From assembly GCA_020744425.1 (NCBI GenBank), contig JAGMUV010000019.1, positions 1,240,001 through 1,304,000 of the forward strand: a DNA stretch of 64,000 nucleotides. The letters are read 5' to 3'. Below the pieces are notes generated by a model. It saw only the letters and a program-made list of their open reading frames with translations, was not told the origin of the DNA and did no database searches. Made by a program: the position numbers and the translations under genes. This document shows positions 45,914 through 56,123 of this stretch, in pieces. This DNA comes from Dactylonectria macrodidyma (lineage: Eukaryota; Ascomycota; Sordariomycetes; Hypocreales; Nectriaceae). How positions within the stretch are numbered: position 1 is the first letter of the stretch; each line of letters starts with the position of its first letter.

Positions 45914-48900
45914 CGCCCCTTTAGCTTTGCAATCCCTCTATTAAGTTATACTTTGCTTTATAGCTTCTTTGCCTTTTCTTTATTTCTTCTTTATTTAATC
46001 TTATCCATTAAGTCAATTAGCTTTAGCTACTTAAGGAAGCTTAAGTGACTATCTCCTAATAGGTTCTTTATTAATCTATTAGTAAGTATTCAGGTAATAA
46101 GCATATAAATAATATTAATTCTCTTTTTAATAATTTTTTAGTATAGCTAATAGTTATAAATATTAATATACTTAAGCTTTATATATAGTTATATTAATTC
46201 TATAATAATAAGGCGGATAGTCTGCTTATTATTATATTTAATTATAATCCTTATTATTATTATAGCTACTTAGTAAGCTATTAAAGAGTTTAAATTAACC
46301 TTTAATATAGAAATAAGTTAGCTTATAAAAAGAGCTTCCTTAGCTACTTAGGAAAGTGCTAGAAGCTCTGCCTTTATTATTAATATTATAACTATACCCT
46401 GCTTATTAGCTCTTTAAGAAGTGATCTTATTAAAGAGCTTTATAATAAATACTTAAGAACTCTAATGATTTATTAAGTTATTAGTAAAGCTAGTATCTAA
46501 AGCGACTTATAGTCTATTTTCTTTATTACTAGCTATAGCTCTATATTTAAAATAGAGACCCTTTATTTATATAAAGTATTATAAGGCTCTATTTACAGCT
46601 CTTTATTACTATAGTCCGGGGTTCTAATTAAACCTAGCTAATTAGCTTATAGTAAAAGCTATATCTAGTTAAGTTATTATTACTATGTATATAATAGTAC
46701 TAATCTTTCTAAAGTATAAGTTAATACTATTAGGGCTTGCTATTATATTATATAGTAAAAGTTCTTTATAGATTATTAAGGTTACTAATATTAGGTTTAG
46801 TAAGTCTTTAAGGAGTAAATAGTGCATTTTATTAATATAAATAGCTTATAATAACTATAGCTTTCTTATTCTATAATCCTAAATAACTTCAATCCTTAAG
46901 AACTATTAAAGCGGCTTACTACTTATAATATTATATATTTTCTATAGTTTTACTATTAGTAATATTACCTTACTCTTAATATACTTAAGGAAATAGAGGA
47001 TATAGTTATCTATATAGAAGAAGAAGATAATATCTCTATAAAGTTAATAATAATCCTTACTAAGCACTTAGCGAAAGCCTGCTTATAGTAAGCCCTTTTC
47101 AAAGTGCTTTTATTATAATAATAGTAATTACTAAAGACTATAAAGAGCTTTTTATAGCTTTAGAATCCTTCCTAGCTTCTTATATCCTATAGGTATTTAT
47201 ATATAAATATCCTTATCTAGCTTTATATATATAAATATATTAACTATATTATATTATAGTATATTATAGTTAAATCAGTTAGTTAGGGCTATAAGGGTTC
47301 TGAATGATATACTTATTAAAGTTATTATATAAGTCTTTTAACTATTAATCGCTTACTAGTCTTTATATATAATAAAGCATGCTTTTATTTTTATAAATCT
47401 ACTATACTTATTAAGTTTATAAATATAGACCTAGTAATAGCTAAGTACTTATTAATTATTTACTAAGGCTTTTATAACTTCGATTTATAATTAAGAATCT
47501 GCATAATTTTATAAATATATTCTTTCTACTTTAAGAAGAGTATTTTAATAAAAATGACTTACTATTATTATATATAAGCTAAGAAGGGTCTATAATAAGC
47601 ACTAAGGTATACTAATATATAATAACCTTTCCCTTCTAAATATAGAGCTCTCTATTTATAAAGGCTTTTATATTACTATTAATATAGGGCTTTTTAATCT
47701 TAGAGGCTTTTATATACTTATATCCTTTATAATCTAAGGGCAGACTTATCTTCCTCTACTAAGTGCTTGCCTAGAGCTAGTTAAGCCTTTATTAAACACT
47801 CTGCAGTTATCCATACGATACTTAGGCAACTGGAGCCTCCTAGCTAGGAATGCGGCTTTAAATGACTCGCGCTACTTTACTAGTCTATTAGTAAGGCCTT
47901 ATTAAACCTTCTAAAACTCCCTTTATCTGCCTGAGAGTTAGTATGCAAAGCTCTCTATCTTTAGAGCATATTGCATACCTGCCTTTAACCCTTAGTTAGC
48001 CGCTTCCCTATGCTTCTTTATACTTAGCTTAGAGGCTAAGGTGTGAAAAAACGTAGCTAGTAGTAATAGGAGAAGTGTTAGAAGAGGTTTAAACTTAGCT
48101 ATAGTGTATTCATATGCCCCTTTAGATTTAAATACTTTATTAATAGCTTTATGATTACTTAGTAAGTATTCTTTAAATAGGTTATTATTATCTTTTTCTA
48201 TTACTTTATTTACTTCTTTATTAAGTAATTATAATAGCTATTATTTAGCTTATGCTTATATTATTATAAGTTCTTTAATATATTATTAAATAGCTTTAAG
48301 ATTCTATTATTTTAAATTATCTTAAAGACTCTCTATCCGTCTATTAAATAAATGCTATTTGTTAAATAAGATATTTCTTATTATAAAAACTTCCTTATAT
48401 AAGGAGTTTTAGACTCTGAACGAGTTACTCAATATATAGCTTACTAGGAAACTAATCTATACTTTTAAAGCCTGCTTTTAAAGCTAGTTTCTTTATAATT
48501 ATATATCTATAGTTAATATAAAGACTTTATAATTATATGCTTAAAGGTATAAAAAGTCAGGTTTTACTAAGTAATTATTATAGAATTAATAATAGAATAA
48601 CTTATATAAAGTCTTTTTATTTCTATAAATTAAAAGTATATAGTTATAAAAGTAAGTAATAGCCTTAATCGATTCTAGTTATAAGTATTTTAATAACTTA
48701 GCTCTTATATATATTATATAGCTTTTTAATATAATAATTATAATAATATATTCTACTCCTTCGTTTTATACTTAAGTATTTAAAGCTAAGGGCTTAGTAT
48801 ATATTTTCTAAGTAGTTAGCAGCTTAGCGATTTATAAGTATATTTCTATTATTTTATTATTATATTTAAATACTTTAACCTTAATAAAGTATTATACTTT

Positions 48901-50990
48901 TAATATCCTAAGGAAGTGAATGATTATTATATAAATAGTAAGCATTAAGCGATTATTAGTATAATAATCCTAAGAATACCTTATTACTTAGTCTATAAAG
49001 ATCTATATAAATATATAGCCTGCATAACCTGGGGTTATTAGATAGAAATCTAGAGCTATTTATTTTCTTAGTTTTGCTTATACTATTGCTTTTTAAAGAG
49101 CTTTACAAACTGCTTAATAAGCTTTTATTATATTACATATATTATAATTAATAGTTATTATTTATTAAAGGCCTTCAGGCTCTTCTATCTTCAGCCTAAT
49201 GCTTCTTATAGCTATTATAAAGTAATGTAGGGAGTCTGGGCCTAAATGTCTGAGTCTTTAGTACTAAGTTATTATATCTTCTAGTATTAGCTTTCTAGGA
49301 GTCTATAATATAAAGCGAGACTTCTTCTATAGTATATTAGCTATTATTATTACTATATGCTTTATAACCCTTCTCTAAGCATTTAGTAAATCTACTGCTC
49401 TATCTTTTTATTCTAAGACTTATTGCTCTTACTTCTTATTAATAGTACTTAAGAAAGACCTATTTAATCTCTATAAATAGTTATTACTTAGTTTAGTATT
49501 TTACTAAAGGCCTTACTATCTTAGCTTTGAAAATAAGATAAGGTTTATAATAAGGGATTTATATAAAGTAATATTATAGAGAGTGAGCCTTTTTAGTAAG
49601 CTATTAGTATTTACTAAGGTAATAGTCACTTTTCTATAGCTATTAATTAGTACTTAGGTAGTTCTTAACTAAAAGAAATCTCTTAATAAAGCTACTTATA
49701 GGTTTTTTATTTAGCTTATATTTTAAAAGATATATAGGGTTACTCTTAAATCTAAGAGAATATAGTTCTATAATGCATAATAAATACTAACTATTAGTTT
49801 AGCATTTATTATATAATTACTAATAATTAGGGCTATATTTATTATATAAGTACTGACTGGTTATAATTAGGCTGATTTCTTTAGCTTAATCTTTCTAATC
49901 CATCTAACTAAATCATCTTCATTCTCTTCTAGCCGCTTATTAAACCTTTTAGTTATATAAAGCCATAGTTTGAACTAGTTAGGTCTATTCTCTAAAAAGG
50001 TATAGAAGTAATATAGAAGTGGATAGAGTTAATAGTACGCTAAGCACTTAGCTTTATTATCCAATCTACTGCTCTAACGCTATCTCTTCTTAGTAGTTAT
50101 TCATTAAGCACTTACTAAGCTATTAGCTTCTTCTTATATGCTTTCTCTACTATAGAAGGCTCTCTAACTCACTCTTCTTTACTATAGAGTCTCTAGCCAT
50201 TTAGTAATCTCTTAGTAAATATCCGCTATAACTAGACTGACTATTAAAGTGCCTGCTTAGACTTAACCTATTTATATAACGCTATATATATCAGTCTAAG
50301 CCTATAAGTGCATTAACTAAAGAGCTATTATAAGGTCTTTAAGCTATTAATTAGGTTCTATTATTTCTTAGAAGTTAATATTCTAAGCCTTATTAATAGC
50401 ATTCTACTATTTCTTAAGCTAGTTAGCTATAGTAGTGTTAATCTTAATCTTTCTTTAAAGTAGTTCTTTTAGGATCTTATAATATATTTAGTAAGCTTTT
50501 TACTTTTACTATTCAGTTATTAAAGCGAACTTATTATAAATTAACTGAATCTACTTAGGCAGACTAGTCTCTAGCTTATAGTAGTGTTAAAAGAGTGGTT
50601 TATTAAGTGTCTTAAGGACTTAGTTTCTTATATTCTTTATTCTAGTCTAGAATTCTTTATAATACTTATTATAGTATTCGTAGTTAGCCTATAAAGCATT
50701 ATATATTTAAAGACCCTTTTTAAGTAGCTTACTAATATCTTAAGCTTTTAATATTATATTATTTTCTTTACTAAGAGTAAGGTCTTTATTATTAGTTATT
50801 ATTATAATAATCTTAGTATAATTACTAGAGGCTACTAATAACTTAGCAAGCTTTACATAAGTGATTAATACTAGCTTCTTCTTAAATTAAGTAATATCTA
50901 GTAGAATTAAGGCCTTTAAGATCAGCTCTAGTTTATTCTTCTTCTTAGGGTTAAAATAGTCCTAAAGGTCTTTATTTATAGCTATAGTCT

Positions 50991-51080
50991 TGTCAGATTG
51001 TGGCACATATACTCAATCGATAAGAGAAGCTGTTACATCAGTAGCGGCGCTACGTTTTTGGTATAATGGTTTATCTGACA
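50991..51080 (+). repeat. left LTR of the miniature element
   Basis: 90 bp, 89 of 90 bases identical to 51326-51415. Confidence 0.95.
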
Positions 51081-51325
51081 ATTAAGAGTCTCAGAGGTGG
51101 ACCGATCACTGATCTGATCGTGCGAAGCCTGAAACTACCTAAATTGAGCTAGACTGGTCACTAGCGATTGAAGAGGTCGTGTGTTCGATCCCCAGGAAAG
51201 CCAGGGCCTGGTTAAATCCAGTAATTGCCTAGGAAGCAAAAACCCTAGCTGAGATGAAAATTCCTCGGAAAAATTTGCAAGTCCAGCAAGTAAGCCTATA
51301 CAAAGGCTTCCTAGCTGGGGGGGTG

Positions 51326-51415
51326 TGTCAGATTGTGGCACATATACTCAATCGATAAGAGAAGCTGTTACATCAGTAGCGGCGCTATGTTTTTGGTATA
51401 ATGGTTTATCTGACA
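51326..51415 (+). repeat. right LTR of the miniature element
   Basis: 90 bp; differs from the left copy by T for C in the GGCGCTAYG segment. Confidence 0.95.
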
Positions 51416-51579
51416 AGTCTTTAGAGTCTTAAACTACGTAATCCAATCTTTGTCTATAACTAGCTTAGTACTTATAACAGTTATTATGCTTTTAGTAACT
51501 GCTTATTAAGCACTTATAGACAGCCTGCTACTTAAAGCGGTAATTACTAGTAAATATAATTATATATAAGACTTTTAAT

Positions 51580-51800
51580 TATTAGATTTAGGCAGTATAT
51601 ATAGCACTTTAGTTATTAAGAGCCTATATGTGTGTGTATTGTGCATATCGTTATCTAGGCTGACCTTATAGTAATTAGAGGTATTATATATAGCATTTAC
51701 TGCCTTTCTATTTAGGCTATGCTCGGCGTGCCCTCAGTGGTCACATGCCTGACTGAGGTCACTTGATTATGCATGACTGTGCGCACGATCTATTTTAATA
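51580..51800 (-). repeat. 5' LTR of the copia element (right copy)
   Basis: 221 bp, pairs with 45693-45913. Both termini carry RIP-type transitions (TATTAGA and TTTAATA). Confidence 0.88.
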
Positions 51801-51805
51801 AAAGT

Positions 51806-52125
51806 ATGCAAAGAAAGAAAAACAATAAGGCAGCGAAGCGGGACGCAAAGTTTTTCAAAGCGTGTATACACTAGAGTGATCCTATATATAATTCGCAAGA
51901 TGCCTAGAAAATTAGTACTACGTACTGAATTTTTCATTAGCCGCGGCCTACATATAGTGAATAGTGCGCTGAATTTTTTATTAGCAAGAACCGGGATTTA
52001 TAAAGACTGAGCCGAATTTCGATTAGAGGCAGTGCGGATATTGTAAGCACTGGAACAGGATCCTAGTTTAGCTGAGCCTACACGCAACCAGGCTAACGGA
52101 GCAGGCGACCCGGAGAAAAGAGGTA
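51806..52125 (+). other. 3' internal end of the gypsy element, not RIP-mutated
   Basis: 320 bp between the copia target duplication and the gypsy 3' LTR. Base composition is ordinary, ending in the polypurine tract. It belongs to the outer gypsy element by position but lacks the AT drift of the rest. Confidence 0.7.
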
Positions 52126-52323
52126 TGTTATAGGCTCGAGCTTTGCTTGCGCTTAGTAATGAGTCTGCGCGCAGTCTGTGCGCAGACTGCGCCCGGCTCG
52201 TTAGCTAGGGGATAGTATATTATTAAAAGGGGCGGATTAGTATAGGTAGAATAACTCTCCTTTAAGGATATCAATTCAACAATTAACGCTTACTCGTAGT
52301 CGCCGTAAGGCCAGTCTATTACA
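52126..52323 (+). repeat. 3' LTR of the gypsy element
   Basis: 198 bp, gap-free match to 39052-39249. Preceded directly by the polypurine tract. Confidence 0.9.
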
Positions 52324-52328
52324 CTATT

Positions 52329-53163
52329 CATAACACCTCACTTAATAGTCTCTACTTTTACATTTAGTAAGATAATTAGCTATAGAAAATAATCTTTTAT
52401 GAATACTTACAAGGTCTATTACTGTATACAAATTCCTTGAATTCTCTGTGAAAGCTCATTTAATATCTTTAGTTTTCAACTATTGGATATAGAAACTATG
52501 TATTACTTGTTTTACTAAGGGTTTGCTAATGGAAACCGATGATGCCATCCGTCCCCCGATGGCGAGAGTCGATGCAAAACCCTTACAAAAAGTCAATTGA
52601 ATAACCCATGCAAGAGCCCGTGCAAGAGTTCAAACCGAGTTCACGCAAGACTTCATAGAGATGACGATAGTAGCCATGGCTTGCCGAAGGCGGTGTGGCA
52701 TCCAATTGAACAAGTTCGCCGACCACCCGAGCATCTTCATATTCCATGCAGCCATGGGGTTGGCTAGTCTGCGACTAGTCCCTCGACTCCCGCTTCATGG
52801 GCCCGAAATGCTGCAGCTAGCAAGACCCTAATCCTCATGGGCAAGGTCATTCTGCGCATGTGATTCTTCAGCTATGAGGGCTAACCGCTATGGAGGAGCA
52901 TGTCTTCACCCGGACGCACCCAAATAATAAAATGGTACAAACAAGTTACAACAAAGTGTATCGCATATCAAGTCAGCACTCGGTTTGTGGTGCAACCTCC
53001 TCACTTCGGTCACTCTCTGAGATAATACCTCTACGAAAAGGCGTGATTCTTTTCATCACAAGCCACAAAATGCATCTGCTACACGTCAACTTCCTAAGAA
53101 AGGAGGTATTCGTTCATGACCTTGTCACAATTCGTCGTTTCGTCATGTCCATTACCGCAAAGC
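52329..53163. other. intergenic, right flank of the transposon nest
   Basis: Starts AT-rich (to about 52510) and returns to normal composition. No gene supported; the open frame at 52890-53327 (+) overlaps the PARG gene antisense. Confidence 0.5.
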
Positions 53164-54204
53164 TCACACCTCAACGTCTCCAAGAACCTCCTCAAAGATC
53201 TCCAAGTTCCCTTCATTCCTCTTATCAAACACCGCAAACCACACCTCCTCCCACCAGCCGCCCTGGAACTCGGCCTCCTTTAACACCTCCAGCCAGCAGT
53301 TGGCAACCTCCTTGGGAGGGTTCTTGAATGCTCCGCAACCCAGCGCGCCTAGCACGAGGAGACCGTGGCCCCTGTGCGCCGCCATCCTTAGACACAGCCG
53401 CATCTTGGTCTTGGTGAGTTCTCGGTCTGAGGGCCGCGAGTAGACAACTTTGTCAACGGTGCCACTGGGCGTGTCCAAGGTGATCCTGTCCACGGGCGGA
53501 GTGCGCAGTCCGGCAATGCTCAGCACGCTCACGACGGGAAGGTCTGAGGCGCTGACGTCCGGCATCAAGAGCTTGTGACCAGAATCTTGGTCGGAGCGAA
53601 TGACGACCACATCCGGAGTGTAAATTCCCTGGCGCTGCTTCCATGGGTAGTATCGCCGGTGGAGAGATAAGTAGAGAGAGCTTCGGTAACAGAGGGCCTC
53701 CTCCTGAGCGCGTGCGCCTTTCAGCCATCCTCCGCCGGGGCTGATGTTGCTAGCCATGTTCAACACGGCGACCCGGCCCGATGCCGGGGTTTTGGAAGCC
53801 GCCAAGGCGATGGCGGCGTTGAAGCTATCATCGTTGACAATCTTGACGACCGTCTTGCCCGAAGCGGTCCTCTTGGGACAATCTGCCGTCTTGAGCGGCG
53901 GGAGTCTATCTTCATAGAGCGCCTCGGATCTGCTGGCGTGAATATTGGGCAATTCCTGCAGGATGTCCGGGAGAACAGTGCGCGTTTCCTTGGCTACAGC
54001 TGCGAGCTCGGCCCCGCGTCGGAAGCTGCCCTTATGCTTGCTGCGGTGCGATTGCGAGTATTGCGACGTCTGCGCGGTAGCTGGATCCGCGGACGACGAT
54101 GATGCCGGTTGTGCTGATGACGACGGCGCTGGCTGAGAGGGTCTGGACGAAGGTTTCTTAGAGAGCCATGTATCCAGCGTTCCCTGACCAGCCGAAGAAG
54201 CCAT
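53164..54204 (-). CDS. bacterial-type poly(ADP-ribose) glycohydrolase (PARG, DUF2263 family)
   Basis: Macrodomain-fold enzyme that hydrolyses ADP-ribose polymers. Single exon, 346 aa. The PARG signature is plain: NMASNISPGGGWLKGARAQEEALCYRSSL at about residues 145-175, with the GGG loop and the catalytic Glu pair QEE. Further family blocks are TLDTPSGTVDKVVYSRPSDREL, the GHGLLVLGALGCGAFKNPP diphosphate-binding loop and the VWFAVFDKRNEGN end strand. The first 100 residues are Ser/Pro/Ala-rich, then basic (SHRSKHKGSFRRGAE). The start at 54204 (MASSAGQGTLDTWLSKK) is preferred to an in-frame ATG 12 codons upstream. It opens with a PCNA-box-like Q-x-x-L-x-x-W-L motif (residues 7-14). Confidence 0.9.
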   Translation of the reverse strand: MASSAGQGTLDTWLSKKPSSRPSQPAPSSSAQPASSSSADPATAQTSQYSQSHRSKHKGSFRRGAELAAVAKETRTVLPDILQELPNIHASRSEALYEDRLPPLKTADCPKRTASGKTVVKIVNDDSFNAAIALAASKTPASGRVAVLNMASNISPGGGWLKGARAQEEALCYRSSLYLSLHRRYYPWKQRQGIYTPDVVVIRSDQDSGHKLLMPDVSASDLPVVSVLSIAGLRTPPVDRITLDTPSGTVDKVVYSRPSDRELTKTKMRLCLRMAAHRGHGLLVLGALGCGAFKNPPKEVANCWLEVLKEAEFQGGWWEEVWFAVFDKRNEGNLEIFEEVLGDVEV

Positions 54205-54722
54205 TCTGAATTTGAGTCGGGACGTTCTTAGTCCTGCCAAAATTCCTGAAGTTGTTCGTAGAATCCTTGTGCTTGACTTGCTCGCTTTTCCTTCTCTCCT
54301 TCTCTTGTTGCCGATTTATGCTTGTAGTTGATGTTGTATGAGAGAGCACTGCCGTGAGCCAGCTCGAGCAGGCACCAGCGCATCAGTCACACCGGCCACC
54401 TGGAACGAGCTAGTCACGCCCCGTCCTTCAGCTTTGCCTTCAGCGACAGCATTAGCCAACAAGAATTGCACCAGCCCGAGGAAATACAAGGCGCGACTCT
54501 GTGTCGGTACGGACCCATATAGTGGTCATTTTCCGTTAAGATTCATAAAATTCTCGGCGACGGGGCGATTTTTTTTGGTGTTATACATTCATTCCTCTTG
54601 CTCATATATCCAGTGAAGGGGTATCTCCAAATCACTTCGATCGTAGTAGTACATTTTATACAGATAGACTGACACACCGAGGTATGTAGTCGTACTCTTT
54701 CAGCGGTGAACTAAGACGCTGC
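54205..54722. other. intergenic between PARG and Bcs1 genes
   Basis: PARG promoter and Bcs1-like 3' flank; nothing else seen. Confidence 0.5.
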
Positions 54723-56123
54723 TCATGCAGGAGTCTTGATCGCACCCTCAGGAATTGCCTCACCAGCCTCGAACTTCCTCGGAATAAGCCCTTCAGCCAT
54801 GTCAATGGCTCCATTCATGTCATTCTTGTTGAACAAGAATAGTCCCTGTATCGCAGCTGTGCTCGTGTTCCTGTTCGATGGCTTCCCGTCAGGCCCTTCG
54901 CCAAACAGGCCGAGCTCGTCGAGTCGTCCAAGGAAGCGCCCCCTACTAGAGCCGTCAACATCCACATCCCCGTAGAAGCGATCCCACATCTGGCCAGCCT
55001 GGAACCGAGTCGCCTCTCCGATACGGAGCATCAGGTCCACTCGGCCAGGCCGGATCAGCGCGGGATCAAGACGGTCGACGTGGTTCGTGGTTAGGAACGC
55101 GATACGCTCCTCCCCGGCAGCAACTCCGTCGAGCGCGTTCAGAAGACCTGAGAAGGTGACGGTAGCGCCGTTGTAACCATCTGAATCTCGTTGTCGCCGG
55201 TTGACAAACGCGGCATCCGCATCCTCGAGAAGAAGCAGGCTCCTCTTAGGTAGCTTCGTCAACAGATAGGCTAGCTTGTCATCTGTCATCCCCATTTCAC
55301 TGAGATTGATCATGGCAACACTAAAGTCCAGCTCTCCTGCTAATGCTTGTATGAAAGATGTCTTTCCACTGCCAGGGGGCCCAAATAAAAGGTATCCTCT
55401 TCGATACGGGATTCCTCGGTCGACGTACCACTGCTGGCGGTCCATGAAGTCCTTCACGTCGTCCACAACGGATTCCTTGACACCCTCATCCAATATTACA
55501 GAAGCCAGTGGCCTCTTCTTTCTAGGGTCACCGAGAGGCACCCAGTCCATTCCCCGAGCAGAGTATACAACCGTCTTTCCTTCGTTCGCTTTGGCTGCCA
55601 ACCTGTGCGCCTCGCTGAAGACGTCCTCGAAAACGTGTCGATGCGACCAGAGCGTCGTCATTTGAAGAATCTCGTGCGGTTCGCCCGTATTCATGTTGGC
55701 CGTGTTGTGCTTTTCTCGGTTGACGGAAATGTATGCACTACCAAACTTGACGATGTGTCGTCCATAGCCGGGTTGGAGGAAGAAATGGGCATGCGCTGGT
55801 CCACTGACACCTGGTGTTCGCGATGCGGTCGTCGTTATTACCGACAGGTTGTGGATTCTGGTGAGGCGCGAGGCAATGAAGCCTGGATTCTCGCGGGGTT
55901 GGGACAGCCAGGCGAGGATCCATGGGTAGGCAGGATCCTGCTTGCTGATTTCGACATTGACGAGTAGGCGACGGCGGGCAGCTCCGAGAGTAGCTATCGC
56001 GCCCTTGCGAGCGAAGGCTGCGACCGCGCCGAGTGAGGCGAGACCAATGCCACCCGCAAATAGCGGGTTGTCGAATAGCGCATTGATATTGAGCACCGAC
56101 GCTGAGGCTGATTCAATCGACAT
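54723..56123 (-). CDS. bcs1: Bcs1-type AAA-ATPase chaperone of mitochondrial complex III
   Basis: Inner-membrane AAA protein that inserts the Rieske iron-sulphur protein into the cytochrome bc1 complex. Single exon, 466 aa, the usual length. One membrane segment at about residues 20-38 (LFAGGIGLASLGAVAAFARKG) followed by a basic internal targeting region (RRRLLVNVEISKQDPAYPWILAWL); the BCS1 N-terminal domain to about 200; the AAA module with Walker A GPPGSGKTS at about 248, Walker B LLLLEDADAAF at about 296, sensor FLTTNHVDRLDPALIRPGRVD at about 345-365. The C-terminus contains the NDMNGAIDMAEGLIPRKFE helix. No anomalies seen. Confidence 0.95.
   Translation of the reverse strand: MSIESASASVLNINALFDNPLFAGGIGLASLGAVAAFARKGAIATLGAARRRLLVNVEISKQDPAYPWILAWLSQPRENPGFIASRLTRIHNLSVITTTASRTPGVSGPAHAHFFLQPGYGRHIVKFGSAYISVNREKHNTANMNTGEPHEILQMTTLWSHRHVFEDVFSEAHRLAAKANEGKTVVYSARGMDWVPLGDPRKKRPLASVILDEGVKESVVDDVKDFMDRQQWYVDRGIPYRRGYLLFGPPGSGKTSFIQALAGELDFSVAMINLSEMGMTDDKLAYLLTKLPKRSLLLLEDADAAFVNRRQRDSDGYNGATVTFSGLLNALDGVAAGEERIAFLTTNHVDRLDPALIRPGRVDLMLRIGEATRFQAGQMWDRFYGDVDVDGSSRGRFLGRLDELGLFGEGPDGKPSNRNTSTAAIQGLFLFNKNDMNGAIDMAEGLIPRKFEAGEAIPEGAIKTPA

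Larger units (their letters stand above)
50991..51415 (+). mobile_element. TRIM-like miniature LTR element, 425 bp, nearly intact
   Basis: Two 90-bp direct repeats (50991-51080 and 51326-51415) differ at one base (C/T). Each starts TGTCAG and ends CTGACA. A perfect 5-bp target duplication AGTCT flanks the unit (50986-50990 and 51416-51420). A purine tract (GCTGGGGGGGTG) abuts the right repeat, giving plus orientation. The 245-bp interior has no coding capacity. It contains a tRNA-like A-box region (GAGCTAGACTGGTCA) and B-box (GGTCGTGTGTTCGATCCCC) with roughly tRNA-like spacing. Size and structure match terminal-repeat retrotransposons in miniature, which depend on another element's enzymes. 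Base composition is normal, unlike the DNA around it. Confidence 0.88.
45914..51579 (-). pseudogene. copia gag-pol relic
   Basis: No open frame survives. On the minus strand, 46981-47040 reads with a hydrophobic FFFYIDNYILYF stretch; this is a copia reverse transcriptase active site with the second catalytic Asp changed to Asn (codons at 47005-47016). The rest is too mutated for domain borders. It is interrupted by the miniature element at 50991-51415. Confidence 0.72.
45693..51800 (-). mobile_element. RIP-degraded Ty1/copia element nested in the gypsy element
   Basis: LTRs of 221 bp (45693-45913 and 51580-51800). The left copy starts TGTTAGA and ends TCTAACA; the right copy is the same with G-to-A and C-to-T changes. 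A perfect 5-bp target duplication AAAGT flanks it (45688-45692 and 51801-51805). The polypurine tract AAAGGGGCG abuts the left LTR when read on the minus strand, so the element points left. Body about 5.7 kb without the inner miniature element. AT-rich with almost no CpA/TpG. Confidence 0.88.
39052..52323 (+). mobile_element. RIP-degraded Ty3/gypsy chromovirus, interrupted by a nested copia element
   Basis: Terminal repeats of 198 bp (39052-39249 and 52126-52323) start TGTTATAG and end CTATTACA, flanked by near-identical 5-bp sequences CTATC/CTATT (39047-39051, 52324-52328), consistent with a target duplication carrying one C-to-T change. A purine tract (GGAGAAAAGAGG) precedes the right LTR. 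Removing the copia element and one copy of its target duplication leaves about 7.2 kb, a normal size. Domain relics run in plus-strand order: reverse transcriptase, integrase, chromodomain. The body is AT-rich, full of TAA/TAG stops and nearly without CpA or TpG, as expected after RIP. Non-functional. Confidence 0.88.

Noticed and set aside
39250..50990. Possible AT-rich centromere or mitochondrial insertion
   Set aside because: Paired LTRs, target duplications and degraded RT, integrase and chromodomain motifs explain the region as RIPed retrotransposons.
51135..51341. 68-aa frame inside the miniature LTR element
   Set aside because: Runs out of the interior into the right LTR and has no similarity to a transposon protein; such elements are non-coding.
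13525..54204. NADAR and PARG as an ADP-ribose operon-like cluster
   Set aside because: They are 39 kb apart with a dozen unrelated genes and a transposon nest between them; no evidence of linkage.
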